From contig NZ_FQZX01000001.1 in NCBI RefSeq assembly GCF_900142175.1, positions 186,001 through 250,000 on the forward strand: 64,000 nt of DNA, read 5' to 3'. The notes below the pieces were generated by a model, which did not search any database, was not told the DNA's origin, and saw only the letters and a program-made list of their open reading frames with translations. The position numbers were made by a program, and so were the translations under genes. How positions within the stretch are numbered: position 1 is the first letter of the stretch; the number at the start of each line of letters is the position of its first letter. Source of the stretch: Maribacter aquivivus (GTDB taxonomy: Bacteria > Bacteroidota > Bacteroidia > Flavobacteriales > Flavobacteriaceae). Below, in pieces: positions 60,244-64,000 of the stretch.

Positions 60244-61373
60244 TATTCTTTTATATTTTCTGGTTGTTCTGAGTAAATTTTTACAGCCATACCTGTAAAG
60301 GCTCCACTAATAGGCTTAGACACTATTGTAATGCCATCAGGTACGTCTTTAAGCACCACACTCTTATCTGAAAAATAAACAGGGTTAACATCTATCTTAT
60401 CAAGTACCGAGTCGCGTACAATAAATATCTTGTTACCTTCCAACAACAACCCTCTATCTACCTGAATAGCATTTTCTTCTTTCTTAGCATCTAAATCTGC
60501 CTCTAGATACATACCTTCTCTTAAATTCTTATCGTCAACTTCTATATATGCATTTACCGTTTGGGTAAGCTGATCAATACTACCACTAATTCTAGTCACC
60601 TTGCCTTTATATGTACTATTATCATCTAAGTTGGTAAGTTCAACAGACTCCCCTACTTTTAATAGATCGGTATAGCGCTTGCTAATAGCAACTTCAAGTT
60701 CGTAAACTTCAGTGTTAATGAATTCTCCTAATTTCTGACCTGATCTAACTAAAGTACCCTCTGTTACCAAAGTCTCTGTAAGAATCCCTGAGAACGGAGC
60801 CACTATACGGTATTTAGATAACCGTTGCTCTAAATTTTTAACATTATAAAAGCTGGTTAAAATACCTCTACCTGATATGAAAAACTTTTCTTTCTCCGTA
60901 GCCAATTCTGGAAGCGGTGGAGTGGTTTTAGACATATCGAAATTTGAAAGGTAATCTTGCCACTTAGAATATATATCTGGATAGTCTAATCGTAAATCGG
61001 GCATTACTGCCGTTAATTGATTGAAAAGATTACTCTTTGCAGACTGTACACTTGCTGCATATTCATTTGCATCGATACTTATGATGGTCTCACCTTTACG
61101 AAAAGCTTGCCCTTCTTTAAATAGCTTACTACCTTTTTTAAATACACCCTGCACCTCAGCATATAACTCTACACGTTGCTTAGCCGTCAGATTACCATTT
61201 GCAGATACTACAATTGGTACCGTGCCATTTTTTACTACCTCTGTAAAAACAGTTTTCACTACTTTCTCAGATTTCGGCTTGAAAGTTTTCTTACTATCAA
61301 TAATAGCTCCTGCTAGAAAAAAGGATACTACAACTAGTAAAATACCTAGAACGGTAAAAATAATTTTTCGCAT
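60243..61373 (-). CDS. RND efflux periplasmic adaptor (MFP) subunit
   Basis: 376 residues with an N-terminal membrane anchor (IFTVLGILLVVVSFFLAGAII). Barrel-sandwich and beta-barrel segments are recognised in VSANGNLTAKQRVELYAEVQGVF, FRKGETIISIDANEY, YRIVAPFSGILTETLVTEGTLV and LREGMYLEADLD. It links the permease to TolC. It is the first gene of the operon and overlaps the permease gene by one base. A -7-like box and two TGAAACGAC repeats lie upstream. Confidence 0.94.
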   Translation of the reverse strand: MRKIIFTVLGILLVVVSFFLAGAIIDSKKTFKPKSEKVVKTVFTEVVKNGTVPIVVSANGNLTAKQRVELYAEVQGVFKKGSKLFKEGQAFRKGETIISIDANEYAASVQSAKSNLFNQLTAVMPDLRLDYPDIYSKWQDYLSNFDMSKTTPPLPELATEKEKFFISGRGILTSFYNVKNLEQRLSKYRIVAPFSGILTETLVTEGTLVRSGQKLGEFINTEVYELEVAISKRYTDLLKVGESVELTNLDDNSTYKGKVTRISGSIDQLTQTVNAYIEVDDKNLREGMYLEADLDAKKEENAIQVDRGLLLEGNKIFIVRDSVLDKIDVNPVYFSDKSVVLKDVPDGITIVSKPISGAFTGMAVKIYSEQPENIKE

Positions 61374-61413
61374 TTTATTATAATTTATAAGCGTATTTTA
61401 AAAAACACAGAGT

Positions 61414-61421
61414 CAAAAATA
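61414..61421 (-). promoter_or_regulatory. Candidate -7 element of the RND operon
   Basis: TATTTTTG on the minus strand fits TAnnTTTG, 40 bases before the adaptor ATG at 61373. A -33 box is not clear. Confidence 0.45.
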
Positions 61422-61455
61422 CTTTTTAATATCGGTTAGATTTTTGCTAATGAAA

Positions 61456-61485
61456 TGAAACGACCAAATTTCGAAGTGAAACGAC
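61456..61485. promoter_or_regulatory. Direct-repeat candidate operator of the RND operon
   Basis: TGAAACGAC occurs at 61456-61464 and 61477-61485, exactly 21 bases apart (two helical turns), just upstream of the -7 box. Direct repeats at this spacing suit a LytTR or other dimeric regulator bound on one DNA face. Binding is inferred. Confidence 0.45.
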
Positions 61486-61756
61486 TTTGACACTATTTCA
61501 GCTCAATTCTCAATTACTCTTCCTGAACTTTATTTCCATAAAATATCAATACTAACGTCTTAAATTTTGCTCTTCATGTCTTTAAACAATCAAAGTATTG
61601 TTAAAATTGAACCGCAATTTTAAATAGACTTTAACCAGAAACTTTTGGAAATCAATTAATCATCGGCGAAACTACGAAAAAACACTTCTGGCAATGAAAG
61701 CCTTAATGGTTAAAGTAATCATAAAACTGTAGCTATCTAAGATTATTAGAAACAAA

Positions 61757-61782
61757 AAAAGGGATGCTTTTGCATCCCTTTT
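61757..61782 (-). terminator. Terminator of the first LRR gene
   Basis: Stem AAAAGGGATGC/GCATCCCTTTT with loop TTTT, 19 bases beyond the LRR stop on the minus strand, ending in T residues. Nearly symmetric, so it can work both ways. Confidence 0.85.
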
Positions 61783-61801
61783 AATTTATATTTCAACTTC
61801 T

Positions 61802-62686
61802 TTAGTTTCGCTTTACATCTTCGTATTTTGTGTCTACAATACGGGTTCTACTAGCTTCTGTTGTTCCAAATTTCATATTTAAAAATTCATCGTCACTATC
61901 AAAAACTGCGAGTTTAGAACTTTGCATTCTTAACAGTGAATTTAAAGATCTAAAATCGTTACCCTGTAATTGTACAAACTCTAAATTACTTAAGGTTGCC
62001 ATACCCGTTGGCAAATCACCTTCAAACTGGTTATATGAAAGAATCAATTCTTTTAAATTTACCAAACGCCCTAGATCTACTTCTATAGCACCTGCAAGTT
62101 TATTACCGAAAAGCTCTAACCTTTCTAACTTACTTAATTTTTCAATTGACTTAGGTAGGCTTCCCTCTAAATAGTTACTTGAGAGGTTTAAAGATTTTAA
62201 ACTTGATAGCTCTCCAATACCATTAGGAATTGCACCTTGTAATAAATTATTGAACATTGACAGCTCTTCTAACTGCGTCATTTTTGAATAATCTTGAGGT
62301 AAACTACCTGTTAGTTTATTCATCTCTAAACGCATAGATGTCAACTTTTCTAATTTAAATATATCTTCTGGCAAACTACCTTCGATTACATTAAATGCAA
62401 GATTTAATGTCTGTAAATGAGATAGGGCCGAAATTCCTTCAGGAATAGTTCCTGTAAGATTATTACGATATAGCTTTAATGCTGTTACGTGACCATCATT
62501 GATCTCTATACCGTACCAGGTTGACGGGTCTGCTTTCACATCCCATTTATTTTGCCATTGATTACCAATGGTACTTTTATTAAGATCTAAGAGGTATTGT
62601 TTTTCGCTTTTAGGTATTTGTGCGTTGACCACAAAGCTGCAGGTCAGCAAAAGAATTAAGCAGGTATTGGTTAGAACATTTTTCAT
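61802..62686 (-). CDS. Secreted leucine-rich repeat protein, plant-type
   Basis: 294 residues with a signal peptide (LILLLTCSFVVNAQ). After a capping region (WQNKWDVKADPSTWYGIEI), about eight LRR units of ~24 residues with the plant-type pattern L-x2-L-x-L-x2-N-x-L-x-G-x-IP/LP, for example LTGTIPEGISALSHLQTL. It ends in RIVDTKYEDVKRN. LRR repeats bind proteins or ligands; no partner is known. A paralogue lies 211 bases upstream in the same direction, but each has its own terminator. Confidence 0.92.
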   Translation of the reverse strand: MKNVLTNTCLILLLTCSFVVNAQIPKSEKQYLLDLNKSTIGNQWQNKWDVKADPSTWYGIEINDGHVTALKLYRNNLTGTIPEGISALSHLQTLNLAFNVIEGSLPEDIFKLEKLTSMRLEMNKLTGSLPQDYSKMTQLEELSMFNNLLQGAIPNGIGELSSLKSLNLSSNYLEGSLPKSIEKLSKLERLELFGNKLAGAIEVDLGRLVNLKELILSYNQFEGDLPTGMATLSNLEFVQLQGNDFRSLNSLLRMQSSKLAVFDSDDEFLNMKFGTTEASRTRIVDTKYEDVKRN

Positions 62687-62834
62687 ACTGAAAAAATTAT
62701 ATTGTTTGGGGAAACTTTACACATACCATTTACACAACTATACTGATATTAATTGAGTTAGTGTAAAAAGTACTTTTATTATAACGTGCAAAAAATACAT
62801 TTATGATACATAGCTGGTAATAATGCATAAAAAC

Positions 62835-62866
62835 AAGAAAGAGATGCTGTTCAACATCTCTTTCTT
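62835..62866 (-). terminator. Terminator of the second LRR gene
   Basis: Perfect 12-bp arms AAGAAAGAGATG/CATCTCTTTCTT with an 8-base loop, 31 bases beyond the LRR stop. Read on the minus strand it has a weak T-run. Confidence 0.7.
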
Positions 62867-62897
62867 TCACCAAACTAACTAAAAGTGTAAACTACTC

Positions 62898-63773
62898 TTA
62901 CTCTTCTATATCTTCAAACTTCGTATCTGCCATTCTGGTTTTACTGAAGTTGATATCTTTAAACTCTAATTTTCTATCATCTTTATCATAATCAAAAACC
63001 AAATACTCTTTCGTTTCTAAAAACTCTAAAGCTTTAAAAGAACTGAAATTATTATTCTGAATTTGAAATACTTCTAAACTTGCCAAATCAGCAAACTCAC
63101 TAGGTATATCACCTATAAATCTATTATTTGCCAAAACCAATTCTTTCAACTTGCTTAACTTACCCATATCTCTTGGTATAGCACCTTCTAATCTATTTTC
63201 AAATAGCCCTAAAGTTTCTAATTGAGATAGTGCACCTAACGAATTAGGTATGTCACCATAAAACTCATTACTTGAAAGGTTCAGTACTTTTAAAGCCGTA
63301 AGGTTACCTAACGTAGCTGGAATTTCACCTGTGAAAAAATTATTGAAAGCTGAAAGCTCTTCTAATTGTATTAAACTACCAATACCTTCTGGCAATTCAC
63401 CATTAAGCCTATTCATCTCTAATTTTAAAACTTTTAAATTAGATAGGTTTGCTATTTCTGCAGGTAAAGAACCTGTTAATGAATTGAATGCAAGATTTAA
63501 TACTTTAAGGTTTTCTAAATTTCCTATTTGCGAAGAAATTGCGCCCATAAGATTATTATGGAATAAATTAATTTCTACTACTTTATCATTTTCTACCGTA
63601 ATACCGTGCCACTGAGAAACAGGAGTCTTTAAATCCCATTTTTTTACCCAATGAGTACCATTGGCGGTTTCATAAATATCAATTAACGCTTTCTTCTCCT
63701 TTTGAGAGACTTCCGCAAAACAAACAGTTGTCAGAAATAATAGACTGAAACTTAAATAGTATAATTTTTTCAT
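62898..63773 (-). CDS. Secreted leucine-rich repeat protein, plant-type, paralogue
   Basis: 291 residues with a signal peptide (SFSLLFLTTVCFAE). The capping region (WVKKWDLKTPVSQWHGITV) and ~8 LRR units of the G-x-IP type (FTGEIPATLGNLTALKVLNL) match the downstream paralogue closely, as does the C-terminal RMADTKFEDIE. This indicates a tandem duplication. Probable location is periplasm or surface. Confidence 0.92.
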   Translation of the reverse strand: MKKLYYLSFSLLFLTTVCFAEVSQKEKKALIDIYETANGTHWVKKWDLKTPVSQWHGITVENDKVVEINLFHNNLMGAISSQIGNLENLKVLNLAFNSLTGSLPAEIANLSNLKVLKLEMNRLNGELPEGIGSLIQLEELSAFNNFFTGEIPATLGNLTALKVLNLSSNEFYGDIPNSLGALSQLETLGLFENRLEGAIPRDMGKLSKLKELVLANNRFIGDIPSEFADLASLEVFQIQNNNFSSFKALEFLETKEYLVFDYDKDDRKLEFKDINFSKTRMADTKFEDIEE

Positions 63774-63934
63774 AAGATGGTGGTTTGATAAATTCTGTAT
63801 ACTAAGAATTATCCTACAAATTTGAACTAATAACGTCGAAAACTGAAATTTTATCGTTCATTGACCCCTCTTTGTTGTGAAAGTAGAAGAATATGTTGTG
63901 AAACCCCAAAAACTGTATGTCAGTATATGTAGGA

Positions 63935-64000
63935 CTAAATTAACTCATCAATATCAATTGTAAGAGTTTCCCAGTTCTGCATTAGTGTTTCCAATTTTTT
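63935..64000 (-). CDS. C-terminal end of a gene running out of the window
   Basis: On the minus strand the frame is open from the edge to a TAG at 63935, giving 21 codons that end in NWETLTIDIDELI. Codon use looks like its neighbours. The start and identity lie outside the window. The 161 bases between it and the LRR start would hold the LRR promoter. Confidence 0.5.
   Translation of the reverse strand, partial: KKLETLMQNWETLTIDIDELI

Larger units (their letters stand above)
61374..61801. other. Intergenic region between the RND operon and the LRR gene
   Basis: 428 bases. It contains a candidate promoter (61414-61421), direct repeats (61456-61485) for the RND operon, and the LRR terminator (61757-61782). 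The middle ~270 bases are AT-rich and I see no gene in them. Confidence 0.6.

Overview
The window is about 64 kb of AT-rich chromosome from a member of the phylum Bacteroidota, most likely a marine Flavobacteriaceae species. The evidence is the gene families present (DUF2807, haem-binding domain proteins, NrtR-like Nudix regulators, Rcp1-type response regulators, a short RpoD-like sigma factor, Imm53), the promoter -7 elements of the form TAnnTTTG, and weak Shine-Dalgarno sequences. No rRNA, phage or complete IS transposase gene is present; there is one tRNA (Arg, anticodon TCT). Incomplete genes run off both edges.

Layout. 0-7.4 kb: a partial unknown gene, then a three-gene minus-strand cluster of two transglutaminase-like proteins around a circularly permuted ATP-grasp/alpha-E protein. 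7.6-11.6 kb: a DUF4287/DUF5655 protein, a secreted erythromycin-esterase-like fusion and a cation efflux transporter. 11.6-18 kb: tyrosine/homogentisate catabolism (aminotransferase, hpd, hmgA, fahA, flavin reductase) with a divergent MarR regulator and two matching candidate operators. 18-28 kb: a signalling block with the tRNA, a BLUF photoreceptor, two single-domain response regulators, two AraC-type proteins, two PAS histidine kinases and a GH13 enzyme. 28-36 kb: an RpoD paralogue, proC, a degenerate Nudix regulator with a secreted sugar isomerase-like protein, a PepSY-TM protein, an amidohydrolase and a serine hydrolase.

36-43 kb is the accessory region. It holds several ~165-bp repeats whose two inverted ends each carry a short hairpin and usually a G-quadruplex motif on opposite strands. 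One set flanks a DUF559 endonuclease-like gene whose stop codon lies inside the repeat, next to a truncated copy of the same gene. A second dispersed family, with a perfect 40-bp palindrome in one copy, is interleaved. Next to these are a small-protein operon with a ribosome-hibernation factor and a two-gene AAA ATPase/DUF4435 pair that resembles the PARIS anti-phage system.

43-64 kb: an alginate-lyase-family protein, a DinB-like protein, a DUF2130 protein, small membrane proteins, an orphan Imm53 immunity protein, a LytS/LytTR two-component system, a haem-binding protein, a large secreted GH113-like fusion, a DUF2807 protein, an RND efflux operon (adaptor, permease, TolC) with a candidate direct-repeat operator, and two paralogous secreted plant-type LRR proteins.

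All calls come from reading the sequence by eye and recalling family motifs; no database or structure search was run.
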